Source: Bacteroidales bacterium UBA1680 (GTDB lineage Bacteria; Bacteroidota; Bacteroidia; Bacteroidales; UBA932). Taken from it: a stretch of 50,731 bases of DNA. The notes beneath the pieces are model-generated. The model ran no database searches and was not told the origin of the DNA. It saw only the letters and a program-made list of their open reading frames with translations. Numbering within the stretch: the stretch's first letter is position 1; every line of letters begins with the position of its first letter. The stretch is from assembly GCA_002320605.1 (NCBI GenBank), contig DCKG01000014.1, positions 1-50,731 of the forward strand, in the 5' to 3' direction. A program made the translations under genes and the position numbers. This document shows positions 36,938-44,715 of this stretch, in pieces.

Positions 36938-37946
36938 TGGTTATACTTTGTGGGAGGCTAGTCAGGCTGAGCCTTCGGGATATCCAGTCCTTGAACATGC
37001 ACATTTCCACAGGGCTGGCATCCTGAAGGGAGTTAATGCATCCGAATTTCATCGCCGGATTATTGTCTGCGCTCTCAAGCTTCTTCTTGAAATAATCTTT
37101 TTTTTCGCGCATCTCCCTCACAATAAACAGATTGTCCTCATGCCTGTCTTTGATTACCTTGCCTTCCCGTATCTCCAGGAGGTAGAAAAGGCCCGCAACG
37201 TTGTACTGCTCCTCATGACGGAACTTATGCCTGATGTTCCTATAGACAGCCTCCGGATGAGCTTCGTAATATTCCTTGAACACGCTTCTGCGCATAGCCT
37301 TCGGTGTGTGAGGCAGGTATGGGAAATAGTGGAAGCCGAGCATCCGCGCAGCATTCATCAGGGAGTCTTTGTAGCTTACTCTGCGATGCCCGTTCTTCAC
37401 CGGATGGCTGTAATGCACGATTTCCTCCCACCATACGGGTAAATATTTCGAATAGCACACGACCTTGCCATTCATGAAAAAGTCCTCGACTGACGAAGGC
37501 GCGGCGAAGAAAAAATCATCGTTCATGAATATGTAGTATTCGCTCAGCCCGGGAATCCTCCATAGCATGGTCTCAATCGCCCTGCTGTTGAATACCGGCA
37601 GAAATTCCTCATAACCTTTGAATATTTCGCAGTGGTCTATAACCCTGATTTCAACCTTGCTGCCGGGAAAGTTCGCTGCTATGAAAGAATCCAGATGGGG
37701 ATCCTGCCCGTCAGTCACTATGAATATCCTGCCGATGAATGGGGCAAACCTTATGATAGATGCCACGGCATAGAAAATCTCGTCGCTCTGTACGTAGCGG
37801 GCAGGGCCTCCCACGTCGTTCAGTTTCTCTTCGCCGGCAGAAGTTAGATATTTCTGCCTCATGGCAGCCAGTCCCGGATCATTTCCGTCAACCCAGGTGA
37901 GAACAGCGTCTATTGGACCATCCATATCGCTTGGAAATATATTCAT
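36906..37946 (-). CDS. Stealth-family glycosyl-phosphotransferase (second copy)
   Basis: This 346-residue Stealth protein has CR1 'PIDAVLTWVDGNDPGLAAMRQKYL', CR2 'RYVQSDEIFYAVASIIRFAPFIGRIFIVTDGQDPHLD' with 'YYIFMNDDFFFAAPSSVEDFF', and CR3/CR4-like ends ('FGCINSLQDAS'). It should transfer a sugar-1-phosphate to a surface glycan. It is only 6 bases downstream of uvrA, so probably in the same transcript. It is clearly diverged from the Stealth protein at 14060. Confidence 0.85.
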   Translation of the reverse strand: MNIFPSDMDGPIDAVLTWVDGNDPGLAAMRQKYLTSAGEEKLNDVGGPARYVQSDEIFYAVASIIRFAPFIGRIFIVTDGQDPHLDSFIAANFPGSKVEIRVIDHCEIFKGYEEFLPVFNSRAIETMLWRIPGLSEYYIFMNDDFFFAAPSSVEDFFMNGKVVCYSKYLPVWWEEIVHYSHPVKNGHRRVSYKDSLMNAARMLGFHYFPYLPHTPKAMRRSVFKEYYEAHPEAVYRNIRHKFRHEEQYNVAGLFYLLEIREGKVIKDRHEDNLFIVREMREKKDYFKKKLESADNNPAMKFGCINSLQDASPVEMCMFKDWISRRLSLTSLPQSITIRFAEGQGTK

Positions 37947-37952
37947 TTAACG

Positions 37953-40844
37953 TCAATTGCCTGTCGCCGCCAGATATTTGGCAGTCCAGGTTCCTCCTTG
38001 CCTGACCAAATCTTCAGGCGTGCCTGCGAAAACTACCTCTCCACCCCTGTCTCCGGCATCAGGCCCCATGTCTATCACCCAGTCCGCAGCCCTGATTACA
38101 TCCAGATTGTGCTCCACGACAATCACCGTGTGGCCTTTGGCAATCAACACGTCGAAAGCCTTCAGAAGCTTCTCCACGTCGAAGAAATGAAGCCCCGTCG
38201 TGGGCTCATCGAACAAGAACATTATTCGTTCTTTTCTTGAAGAATCTGACTCCTCACTCTGAGAAAGAAAATACGCCAGCTTGATTCTCTGGCTCTCGCC
38301 ACCAGAAAGCGTAGAAGAGCTCTGGCCAAGCTTAATGTACGACAGCCCCACGTCAACCAGCGGCTGGAGCCTGATGGCTATCTGTTTCGCCAGTTCATCT
38401 TTCTGAGAGCCGAAGAAGCCTATCGCCTCCTCAACGCTCATGTTCAGGATGTCGTCGATATTCCTGCCTAGGTAACGGACTTCAAGAATGTCCGGCTTGA
38501 AGCGCTTCCCGCCACAAGCCTCGCAGACCATCGTAACATCTGCCATGAATTGCATAGGGATCTTCACGAAACCCTCTCCCTGGCATTCAGGACAGCGTCC
38601 TCCATCTTGGTTGAAAGAGAAAAAAGATGGCGTGTAGCCATTGATCCTGGCATATTGCTGATCGGCTAGAAGCTTTCGAATGTCGTCGTAGACTTTCAGA
38701 TAGGTTACGGCATTGCTCCTGGAGCTCTTCCCAATGGGATTCTGGTCTACGTATTCGATTCGGGTTATCCTGTCCAAGTTGCCGGAAAGCTTCTTGAATA
38801 TTCCGGGAAGGTCGCCAGTCTCATTGATTCTTCTGCGCATCGCAGGATAGAGGATGTCCCCGACAAGGGAAGACTTGCCTGAGCCGCTCACTCCGGTCAC
38901 TACCGTCAGCACCCCTAGAGGGAACTTCACGTCGATATCCTTAAGGTTGTGCTCCATAGCTCCCTCGACCGTTACTGAATATGCCCAATCGTGTTTTTCT
39001 CTGACGTAGCGAGACCTTTTTCCTTGAATATATTGAAGAGTGAGGGAATCCTTCATGACTTGCGCAGGAATCTTATCCTTTATCTTGCCTCGAAAGACTA
39101 TTTCTCCCCCATTCACACCCGCCAGAGGCCCCATGTCTATCACTTCATCTGCAGCACGGATGATTTCCTCATCGTGCTCGACCACCACTACAGTGTTGCC
39201 TATATCCCTTAGCCGCCTCAGCACGGAAATAAGCCTGTCCGTGTCCCTTGGGTGCAATCCTATGCTCGGCTCGTCCAGAATATACATGGAGCCTACCAGA
39301 GAACTTCCCAGGGCGGTGACCAGATTCACCCTCTGGCTCTCGCCTCCCGAAAGCGTGTTCATGGTCCTGTTCAGATTGAGGTATGAAAGCCCCACATCCT
39401 TTATGCAGCGCAGCCTAGAGACTATCTCGTCTATAGCCTTACGTACTATGCCATATTCATATTCAGTCAATTTCAAGCCGGCGAAATATTCCAGAAGCTC
39501 ACCCACGTTCATTTCCAGCAGCTCGGCAATGTTCTTGCCCCCGACCTTGACGTAAAGCGCCTCCTTGCGCAGGCGGCTCCCATGGCAGTCGTGGCATACT
39601 GTCCGTCCGGAAAAGCGGCTGAGCATGTATTTGTACTGTATTTTATAGCGGTTCGCATCAACCCATTTGAAGAATTCGTTGATTCCAACTATGCTATGGT
39701 CGTCCCCCTCAACGCTGTGGGCCTCCCAGATAGTATTTTTCTCTTCTTCTGTCAAATTGCACCAAGGCTCGAATACTCTTAGATGATACCTGTCGGCGTT
39801 TTTCACGATCTGGTCTTTGAACCAGCTCATCTTCTCCCCTCTCCAGCATGCTATCGCCCCATCATAGATGCTCTTCGTCTTGTCCGGTATCACCAGATCC
39901 TCGCTGATGCCGATTATCTTGCCGAGGCCGCCGCAGGTCGGGCAGGCACCCAGAGGGCTGTTGAAGCTGAAAAGATATTCATCCGGCTCCCTAAACGTCA
40001 TTCCATCCAGCTCGAAGCGGTTGGAATATTCCTCATTCACTATTTTCTCGCCTTCTTTCCTAAGAACGAGCTTGCCCTTCCCTTCCGTGAAAGCAGTGTC
40101 AATAGAGCTCCGCAGGCGGGTCTGGAGGTCATCCCAGTCAGCCTGGGCCCAAGGCGTGCCATCCTCATTACAAGGATAGCAGCCCTTGAAACCCGGCAGC
40201 TTCAACCTGTCCACGAGGAGACACAATCCATTCGGGTAATTTCCGGTATATGCAAGCCGCATTATGTCCTCGATTGAGACCATTCCCTGGGCTTCCCCAA
40301 TTCCGAAGAACCTGGCATAGCCATCCTCTTTCAGCTTCAGCATCAGCTCTACCTTATCTTCTCGATTGTCCCAGTCCAAGTCCGCCATGATGTAAATGGC
40401 ACTGGCGTCGCCTTTCAATATGCTTGCCATCACATCATTGACACTATGGCACTTCACTTCCTCTCCGCTGATTGGCGAGTATGTACGGCCGATGCGGGCG
40501 AATATGATCCTCAGGTAATCGTAAATTTCCGTCGTCGTGGCAACCGTGGAGCGAGGATTCTTGATATTCACTTTCTGCTCTATTGCTATCGCTGGCGGAA
40601 TCCCCTCTATGGATTCCACGTCGGGTTTGCTCATCCTGCCCAGGAATTGCCTGGCATACGAGCTCAAACTCTCCGCAAACCGTCTCTGACCCTCTGCGAA
40701 CAGGGTATCAAACGCCAACGATGATTTTCCAGAACCAGAAATGCCCGTGACGACCACGAACTCGTTTCTAGGAATCTCAACGGTAATATTCTTAAGGTTG
40801 TTTACCTTGGCGCCTCTGATAATGATGTTGCCTTTCTCTGACAT
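37953..40844 (-). CDS. uvrA: Excinuclease ABC subunit A
   Basis: UvrA is the damage-recognition ATPase of nucleotide excision repair and acts with UvrB and UvrC. The 963-residue protein has both ABC modules: Walker A 'GISGSGKSSLAFDTL' and 'GVSGSGKSSLVGDIL', and signatures 'LSGGESQRVNL' and 'LSGGESQRIKL'. It also has the CxxC zinc motifs ('CPTCGGLG', 'CPECQGEG...CEACGGKRF'). 'FAESLSSYARQFLGRM' and 'PRSTVATTTEIYDYLR' are family blocks. The length is slightly above the usual 940. It is transcribed divergently from hsp20. Confidence 0.97.
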   Translation of the reverse strand: MSEKGNIIIRGAKVNNLKNITVEIPRNEFVVVTGISGSGKSSLAFDTLFAEGQRRFAESLSSYARQFLGRMSKPDVESIEGIPPAIAIEQKVNIKNPRSTVATTTEIYDYLRIIFARIGRTYSPISGEEVKCHSVNDVMASILKGDASAIYIMADLDWDNREDKVELMLKLKEDGYARFFGIGEAQGMVSIEDIMRLAYTGNYPNGLCLLVDRLKLPGFKGCYPCNEDGTPWAQADWDDLQTRLRSSIDTAFTEGKGKLVLRKEGEKIVNEEYSNRFELDGMTFREPDEYLFSFNSPLGACPTCGGLGKIIGISEDLVIPDKTKSIYDGAIACWRGEKMSWFKDQIVKNADRYHLRVFEPWCNLTEEEKNTIWEAHSVEGDDHSIVGINEFFKWVDANRYKIQYKYMLSRFSGRTVCHDCHGSRLRKEALYVKVGGKNIAELLEMNVGELLEYFAGLKLTEYEYGIVRKAIDEIVSRLRCIKDVGLSYLNLNRTMNTLSGGESQRVNLVTALGSSLVGSMYILDEPSIGLHPRDTDRLISVLRRLRDIGNTVVVVEHDEEIIRAADEVIDMGPLAGVNGGEIVFRGKIKDKIPAQVMKDSLTLQYIQGKRSRYVREKHDWAYSVTVEGAMEHNLKDIDVKFPLGVLTVVTGVSGSGKSSLVGDILYPAMRRRINETGDLPGIFKKLSGNLDRITRIEYVDQNPIGKSSRSNAVTYLKVYDDIRKLLADQQYARINGYTPSFFSFNQDGGRCPECQGEGFVKIPMQFMADVTMVCEACGGKRFKPDILEVRYLGRNIDDILNMSVEEAIGFFGSQKDELAKQIAIRLQPLVDVGLSYIKLGQSSSTLSGGESQRIKLAYFLSQSEESDSSRKERIMFLFDEPTTGLHFFDVEKLLKAFDVLIAKGHTVIVVEHNLDVIRAADWVIDMGPDAGDRGGEVVFAGTPEDLVRQGGTWTAKYLAATGN

Positions 40845-40996
40845 TGACTAACCATTAAGAATGTAAAGTTACTAAAAAATCCGGCAAAGAATGAATATAT
40901 CCTTAGTTCCAGAAAGCAATGCCTAAGAGCTCCCGAGAGCTGAGCCAGACATCTGGGATAAGACAATTTGACACATATAAACGCCACATTGTCAGT

Positions 40997-41016
40997 AAGT
41001 TATGACAAATTGTCGC
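40997..41016. promoter_or_regulatory. Candidate enhancer-binding site (TTGTCA-N8-TGACAA)
   Basis: TTGTCA-gtaagtta-TGACAA is a palindrome with 6-bp arms, about 25-40 bases upstream of the sigma-54-type promoter. TGACA and TTGTC recur on both sides (near 40970 and 41020). Spaced dyads of this kind are typical of activators that work with sigma-54. Confidence 0.4.
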
Positions 41017-41037
41017 CATTTTATCCAATTTTGGCAT

Positions 41038-41053
41038 CGGCACGTTGGTTGCC
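41038..41053 (+). promoter_or_regulatory. Sigma-54 (RpoN) type promoter of hsp20
   Basis: CGGCACGttggTTGCC carries the -24 GG and -12 GC of the sigma-54 consensus TGGCACG-N4-TTGC with correct spacing, mismatching only at the first base. Transcription would begin near 41065, leaving a leader of about 110 bases. Confidence 0.6.
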
Positions 41054-41173
41054 TATATTTTAATCGTCCGTTCGAGAGGACGACGGAAGTCAAGACTCGA
41101 AGGACGGGCTGGAGACAGATCCGAAAGGGTCAGGGTAAATTATAGAAACTTAAAAATATAGGAGATTTATATT

Positions 41174-41608
41174 ATGGTACCTTCGAGAAGATATAACCAG
41201 AATTGGTTACCGAGCATTTTCAATGATTTCTTTGATAACGATTGGATCGAAAGATCAAATGCTTCTGTTCCAGCGATCAATGTATTAGAAGACGAAAAAG
41301 GCTACAACCTAGAGCTGGCCGCTCCTGGCCTGACGAAGGATGACTTCCAGGTTAGCCTTGATGAGGACAACGACCTCGTGATCAAGATGGAGAAGAAAGA
41401 AGAAACTAAAGATGAGGGCAAGAAGAAAGGCCGTTTCCTCAGGCACGAATTCTCATACGCCAAGTTCCAGCAGACTATGGTACTGCCTGATGACGTTGAC
41501 AGAGAGAAAATTAGCGCCACAGTTCAAGACGGCGTGCTGAAAGTAGCTCTCCCTAAGATTGAGAACAAGGAAGTACCTCAGTCAAAGAAAATGATAGAAA
41601 TTAAATAA
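41174..41608 (+). CDS. Small heat-shock protein (Hsp20/alpha-crystallin family)
   Basis: This 144-residue ATP-independent chaperone prevents aggregation of unfolding proteins. The alpha-crystallin domain spans about residues 34-140 ('VPAINVLEDEKGYNLELAAPGLTKDDFQVSLDEDNDLVIKMEKKEE', 'RHEFSYAKFQQTMVLPDDVDREKISATVQDGVLKVALPKIE'). 'AxxxDGVLxVxLPK' is the family signature. The N-terminal 'FNDFFDNDW' is typical of the Bacteroidetes form. A ribosome binding site (aggaga) lies 10 bases before the ATG, and the surrounding AATATA/TATATT arms could fold around it. Confidence 0.95.
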   Translation: MVPSRRYNQNWLPSIFNDFFDNDWIERSNASVPAINVLEDEKGYNLELAAPGLTKDDFQVSLDEDNDLVIKMEKKEETKDEGKKKGRFLRHEFSYAKFQQTMVLPDDVDREKISATVQDGVLKVALPKIENKEVPQSKKMIEIK

Positions 41609-41613
41609 AAAAA

Positions 41614-41644
41614 TTTGCAGCCAATCTATTTTTGACTATATTTG
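41614..41644 (+). promoter_or_regulatory. Promoter of tRNA-Asp
   Basis: TTTG (41614-41617), 19 bases, TATATTTG (41637-41644) is an exact match to the Bacteroidetes promoter, about 48 bases before the tRNA. Confidence 0.7.
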
Positions 41645-41692
41645 CATCCGCATTTGAGGAAACAATCCGAAAAATGCAGATGCATTTTTTTT

Positions 41693-41767
41693 GGTGCGGT
41701 AGTTCAGTTTGGTTAGAATGCCGGCCTGTCACGCCGGAGGTCGTGGGTTCGAACCCCATCCGCACCG
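41693..41767 (+). tRNA. tRNA-Asp (anticodon GTC)
   Basis: Acceptor GGTGCGG/CCGCACC, anticodon stem CCGGC/GCCGG with loop CTGTCAC (anticodon GTC), T-arm GTGGG-TTCGAAC-CCCAT, and discriminator G. CCA is not encoded. Confidence 0.95.
41756..41766. repeat. Left copy of an attachment-site-like repeat (tRNA-Asp 3-prime end)
   Basis: CCATCCGCACC at the tRNA 3-prime end recurs exactly at 42965-42975, just beyond the DUF4886-type gene. Duplicated tRNA ends are the hallmark of integrase-mediated insertion, though 11 bases is short for an att core and no integrase is present. Confidence 0.35.
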
Positions 41768-41816
41768 CAATCGCCCGAGAGCAATCCCGGGCGATTTTCG
41801 TTGTTGGGGAGCCTAT

Positions 41817-42905
41817 CTATCTGACCGCCTCCATGGCTATTTTCTGGCATTGGCGAGCTTCTTTCTTGGAGATGTGATATTCTGTGTCCTCCAAGACATA
41901 TTCATTGCCTTTCACAGACACGCCCAGCGTCGGCCTGATGAGTGTCTCGAACCACGTGCAGGCAGCGATATAGCGGCCATACTGCCGGTTCAGGTGATAT
42001 CCGTCACGGGTAAGATCGTAGACCTTGCATGCATCCGGAACTTTATATTTGTTGTTCAGGCTAGTCTCTCTCGCCAGCTGGATTGCCTTTCCGCTAGGAA
42101 TCACGACATCTATATTAAAGTCTTTCTTCAGATTTTCCACGCAACTCTGAATGCCATTCCACATCTTAACCTGGCTCCTGTCGTAAAGCGGGAACCTCTC
42201 GTGATCCGAATTCGTGGCATATGCCCATGTCTCATGCCAGACGATCGACGCATGAGGGTTCGTCGCCTCATTGCGAACGATCTCTATCAGCTTCGGCAGC
42301 CACTCCCTGTAGTTATCATATATTCCAGACAACCCGGAAGTCTCTTGCATAGTGATAATATCCCAAGGCTCATCCTTGATGCCACCTTTCAAAGAGCAAT
42401 GCTCGCTGACGACCGTCCATTCGCCATTTTTAGCCTTCGAATATTTATAATTCTCCGCGCCGGAAGCATATTCATTGCAATGCCTCTCCAACGAACACCC
42501 CCCGATATACAGCCGTGCCACTGTCACGTTGTGGATTCCCGCAGTCCTGAGCAGAGCAGGAAGATATTCAGTACCGTCATCAGAGAAACTGTTTCCTATC
42601 GCCAGAATCCGCAGGGTGTCAGGGTTCTCCGGCAGCGGAAAATTCTCGAACGCCCCTTGCGCCAAGGCGCTTCCCTGCCCTGCTACGGTGGCGCTTTCCC
42701 AGGACCTCAATGCAGAACCAGCGAAGTCCGCCGCACCTCCCCGCCCTGCTACGGTGGCGCTTTCCCTCCCGGCAACGGTGACCTTCGGCATCTCCTCTCT
42801 CCGGTTCACTGCAACAGGTTCATGAGCTGAAAGATCAAACGACACCGACGCAAACAAAAGTAAAAACGAAACAACGACGACTGATAATGAATATAACTTC
42901 TTCAT
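41817..42905 (-). CDS. Secreted SGNH-like hydrolase (DUF4886-type)
   Basis: This 362-residue protein has a signal peptide (MKKLYSLSVVVVSFLLLFASVSFDLSA). An unusual linker of about 70 residues follows, with repeated 'ESATVAG' units, and then a DUF4886-like domain: 'LRILAIGNSFSDDGTEYLPALLRTAGI' (the GNSFS block with the nucleophilic Ser of SGNH-like enzymes), 'LYIGGCSLERHC', 'WDIITMQETSG' and a C-terminal 'DGYHLNRQYGRYIAACTWFETL' holding the DxxH pair. It is probably a periplasmic or surface esterase acting on glycans. The gene is bounded by the tRNA-Asp end and its 11-base copy. Confidence 0.75.
   Translation of the reverse strand: MKKLYSLSVVVVSFLLLFASVSFDLSAHEPVAVNRREEMPKVTVAGRESATVAGRGGAADFAGSALRSWESATVAGQGSALAQGAFENFPLPENPDTLRILAIGNSFSDDGTEYLPALLRTAGIHNVTVARLYIGGCSLERHCNEYASGAENYKYSKAKNGEWTVVSEHCSLKGGIKDEPWDIITMQETSGLSGIYDNYREWLPKLIEIVRNEATNPHASIVWHETWAYATNSDHERFPLYDRSQVKMWNGIQSCVENLKKDFNIDVVIPSGKAIQLARETSLNNKYKVPDACKVYDLTRDGYHLNRQYGRYIAACTWFETLIRPTLGVSVKGNEYVLEDTEYHISKKEARQCQKIAMEAVR
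42678..42766. repeat. 23-bp direct repeat within the DUF4886-type gene
   Basis: CCCTGCTACGGTGGCGCTTT plus CCC occurs at 42678-42700 and again at 42744-42766, 66 bases (22 codons) apart, in the linker that follows the signal peptide. A degenerate third unit (ggcaacggtgacctt) lies just after. The spacing keeps the reading frame. Confidence 0.65.
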
Positions 42906-43263
42906 ATTCCAAGAATATTATGTATTGCAAGCCGAATTTAGCACTTTGGACCAATACTTCAAAACCATCCGCACCCCATTTTCAGTCTTTCAGTCACTAT
43001 TTCAGCCTCCTACAGCACGCACCCCAGATTATTACTGACAAGGTGCGAACGCATACTGGTTTTTGAGCAACATTGACCACCATCCCGAACTCGGTTCTAT
43101 TCCCACGTTATTGGCAATTAGCAGGCAGACAGATATGCAACAGAGAACATAATTCCCACATTGGTCTGCCCAGCCCCTTTTAAGAACTGCTTGTCTCCGC
43201 ATGCGAGGACAAAGCTTTTACATCTATCGACAACAATAATCCAATCACGTTGACCGAACCTCA
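42906..43263. other. Intergenic region with transposase remnants
   Basis: The region begins with the 11-base copy of the tRNA-Asp end (42965-42975). On the minus strand, just after the IS66 accessory gene, a frame reads 'VVDRCKSFVLACGDKQFL', which weakly recalls the IS66 TnpB start (VDMRKSFDGLCGIV). It may be a decayed tnpB. A near-palindrome (TTGTCTCCGCATGCGAGGACAA) lies near 43190. Confidence 0.35.
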
Positions 43264-43686
43264 CTAGTCATTGTGATTCAAATTTACCGGCAATGGTGTC
43301 ATGCTACCGTATGGTCTGGAATGGAGAACCACATTGCCCACCCAGTTTCTGAGGATTGTGTATACCATTGCCGGGGTCAGTCCGCCATGGATGCGCATAT
43401 CCGTACCGGCAATAGTGCGTAGCTCGATGCTCATCCAGTTCTCGCCTGCAGGGGCAGACTTGGACTTGCCACGTGCGCCTGCACCCATGGCTGCTGCCGT
43501 AACTGCCGGAGGCATGCCACATGCTACAGGTACGAACCCTTCCGAAACGACTTCTCGCACATGCTTCCTTTTCCACCAGAAGTATTGGTGGGGTGCGATG
43601 CCTTTTTCGTCTAATAGCTTCGTGATGGAGATCCCTCTCTCGCGGCCCTCAGCCTGGATATCCTCGATCTGTTCTCTTGTTATCAT
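43264..43686 (-). mobile_element. IS66-family accessory protein TnpA-like (element remnant)
   Basis: The likely start is the ATG at 43686, giving MITREQIEDIQAEGRERGIS. The N-terminal helix-turn-helix plus 'HQYFWWKRKHV' and the C-terminal 'MSIELRTIAGTDMRIHGGLTPAMVYTILRNW' match the small first protein of Bacteroidetes IS66 elements, which also have '..FYYWKKK..' followed by 'IEL..G..iri.g'. No intact tnpB or transposase (tnpC) follows. The protein is therefore probably part of a dead element lying between the DUF4886-type gene and the CRISPR end. Confidence 0.6.
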
Positions 43687-43737
43687 ATGTCTGTCAGTTT
43701 GTTTCTGTGATGCAAAGTTACATCCCACCGAGACCAA

Positions 43738-44202
43738 CCAACAGTCGTACTTGTTCGAATGCTTACCTCACATCCATCTAACTTCTACATGCAAACAACG
43801 ACTGACATCTCACCCATGCCAGTCGTAATGTTACTTTGTCAATATGTACTTCACCGAATGCTTACCGTTAGAGTACATTCGTGCTGGACGAACAAATAAG
43901 CCTCGTCGGGAAAGTCCCAAGGGTGCTTAATTTTGACGAAACCTATTGGGCGTATAATAATCGCACTATAGCCAACGGGCAATCTGTCTGAAAATATCGG
44001 GATGCAAAAGGAGTATATCTACCTGCAACACCTCGAAATATTCAACACCACTTAAGGCGTATTCTTCAAGCTTTAGGAACACGCAGTCATGTGCATCGTA
44101 GTATATGATCTTGCAGTTATTTCAATTCCAATAAGGTGCGATTGATAGACCTCGCTGGAAAGGAGCGTCATGCTACAAGGCCTTGACGCACCTTAGTGTT
44201 CT
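43738..44202. other. Region between the IS remnant and the CRISPR repeat
   Basis: No gene is visible. Scanning left of the repeat at 77-base steps shows no further CRISPR repeats. A structured segment occupies 44132-44195: TAAGGTGCG and CGCACCTTA are exact inverted 9-mers enclosing a competing stem GCGTCA/TGACGC (44165-44189). Confidence 0.5.
43756..43866. repeat. 12-bp direct repeat near the IS remnant
   Basis: CGAATGCTTACC occurs at 43756-43767 and 43855-43866, 99 bases apart, between the IS66 remnant and the CRISPR repeat. It may mark old element ends. Confidence 0.4.
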
Positions 44203-44249
44203 ATTGTGATTTGCTTGAAATTCGTTACCTTTGAGAGGTAAAGCAACAG
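44203..44249 (+). CRISPR. Single type II-C CRISPR repeat (47 bp)
   Basis: The 47 bases begin ATTGTGATTTGCTTGAAATT and end GTAAAGCAACAG. Length and sequence resemble the 47-bp repeats I recall from Bacteroides type II-C loci (GTTGTGATTTGCTT...ACAGC). Bases 44202-44223 are perfectly complementary to the tracrRNA at 50322-50343, which fixes the crRNA direction as rightward. An internal stem (TTACCT/AGGTAA) is present. I find no second repeat at the expected distance on either side, so the array is reduced to one repeat without a definable spacer. Confidence 0.75.
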
Positions 44250-44330
44250 TACAACTTCGGTAAGCTCCTAAAGATGAAGCATTTACGTGCGTTGCGCAGA
44301 AATAAAATTCTGAGTGTGCTTTACTAAAAT

Positions 44331-44353
44331 AAACCCGTCTTATGGCGGGTTTA
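44331..44353 (-). terminator. Terminator beyond cas2
   Basis: AAACCCGTC-ttat-GGCGGGTTT forms a 9-bp stem with one G-U pair. Read leftward it is followed by TATTTTA, so it can end the cas9-cas1-cas2 transcript. It is 20 bases after the cas2 stop and before the repeat. Confidence 0.65.
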
Positions 44354-44373
44354 TTCATTTCTATTCGGAATAT

Positions 44374-44709
44374 TCAGAATAGTTCAAGCTGTTGTCCAGG
44401 TGCTTGAGGAGGTTGTTCTTTTGCTCCATAAAACACTTTTATATCGCCGAATTGTTTGTCAGTGATGCACATTATAGATACGCTTCCTTTTTGCGGCAAT
44501 ATCGCCGTCACCCTTTTAACATGAACATTACAGTTTTCCATACTACCGCAATTGCGAACGTAAACAGACTCCTGATACATGGTAAATCCATCTTTTATCA
44601 AACTCTTCCGGAAAAGAGCATAAGCTTTGATGTCTTTCCTCGATTCCGTAGGCAAGTCGAAGAACACAAGTATCCACATAATTCTGTATTCGCTTAGTCT
44701 GTCTAGCAT
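44374..44709 (-). CDS. cas2: CRISPR-associated endonuclease Cas2
   Basis: Cas2 forms the scaffold of the Cas1-Cas2 spacer integrase. The 111-residue protein shows the ferredoxin-like first strand with the conserved Asp ('MWILVFFDLPTES', Asp18), 'YALFRKSLIKDGFTMYQESVYVRNC', and 'GSVSIMCITDKQFGDIKVFYG'. The true start may be Met11, which is where other Cas2 proteins begin. It lies 6 bases after cas1 and is the last cas gene. Confidence 0.93.
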   Translation of the reverse strand: MLDRLSEYRIMWILVFFDLPTESRKDIKAYALFRKSLIKDGFTMYQESVYVRNCGSMENCNVHVKRVTAILPQKGSVSIMCITDKQFGDIKVFYGAKEQPPQAPGQQLELF

Positions 44710-44715
44710 AAAAAA

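Larger units (their letters stand above)
40845..41173. other. Intergenic region between uvrA and hsp20
   Basis: The region holds the sigma-54-type promoter at 41038-41053 and an upstream palindrome (see next entries), plus a GC-richer leader of about 110 bases before hsp20. A weak reverse -7 match (TAACTTTA, minus strand 40864-40871) may serve uvrA. Confidence 0.5.

Noticed and set aside
44114..44140. Partial resemblance (CAG..TTTCAA...CAATAAGG) to the tracrRNA segment at 50320-50348
   Set aside because: The matches are broken and the anti-repeat core is missing, so a second tracrRNA is not supported.
44173..44358. 61-residue leftward frame between cas2 and the CRISPR repeat
   Set aside because: It runs across the CRISPR repeat and the candidate terminator and has no recognisable protein features.
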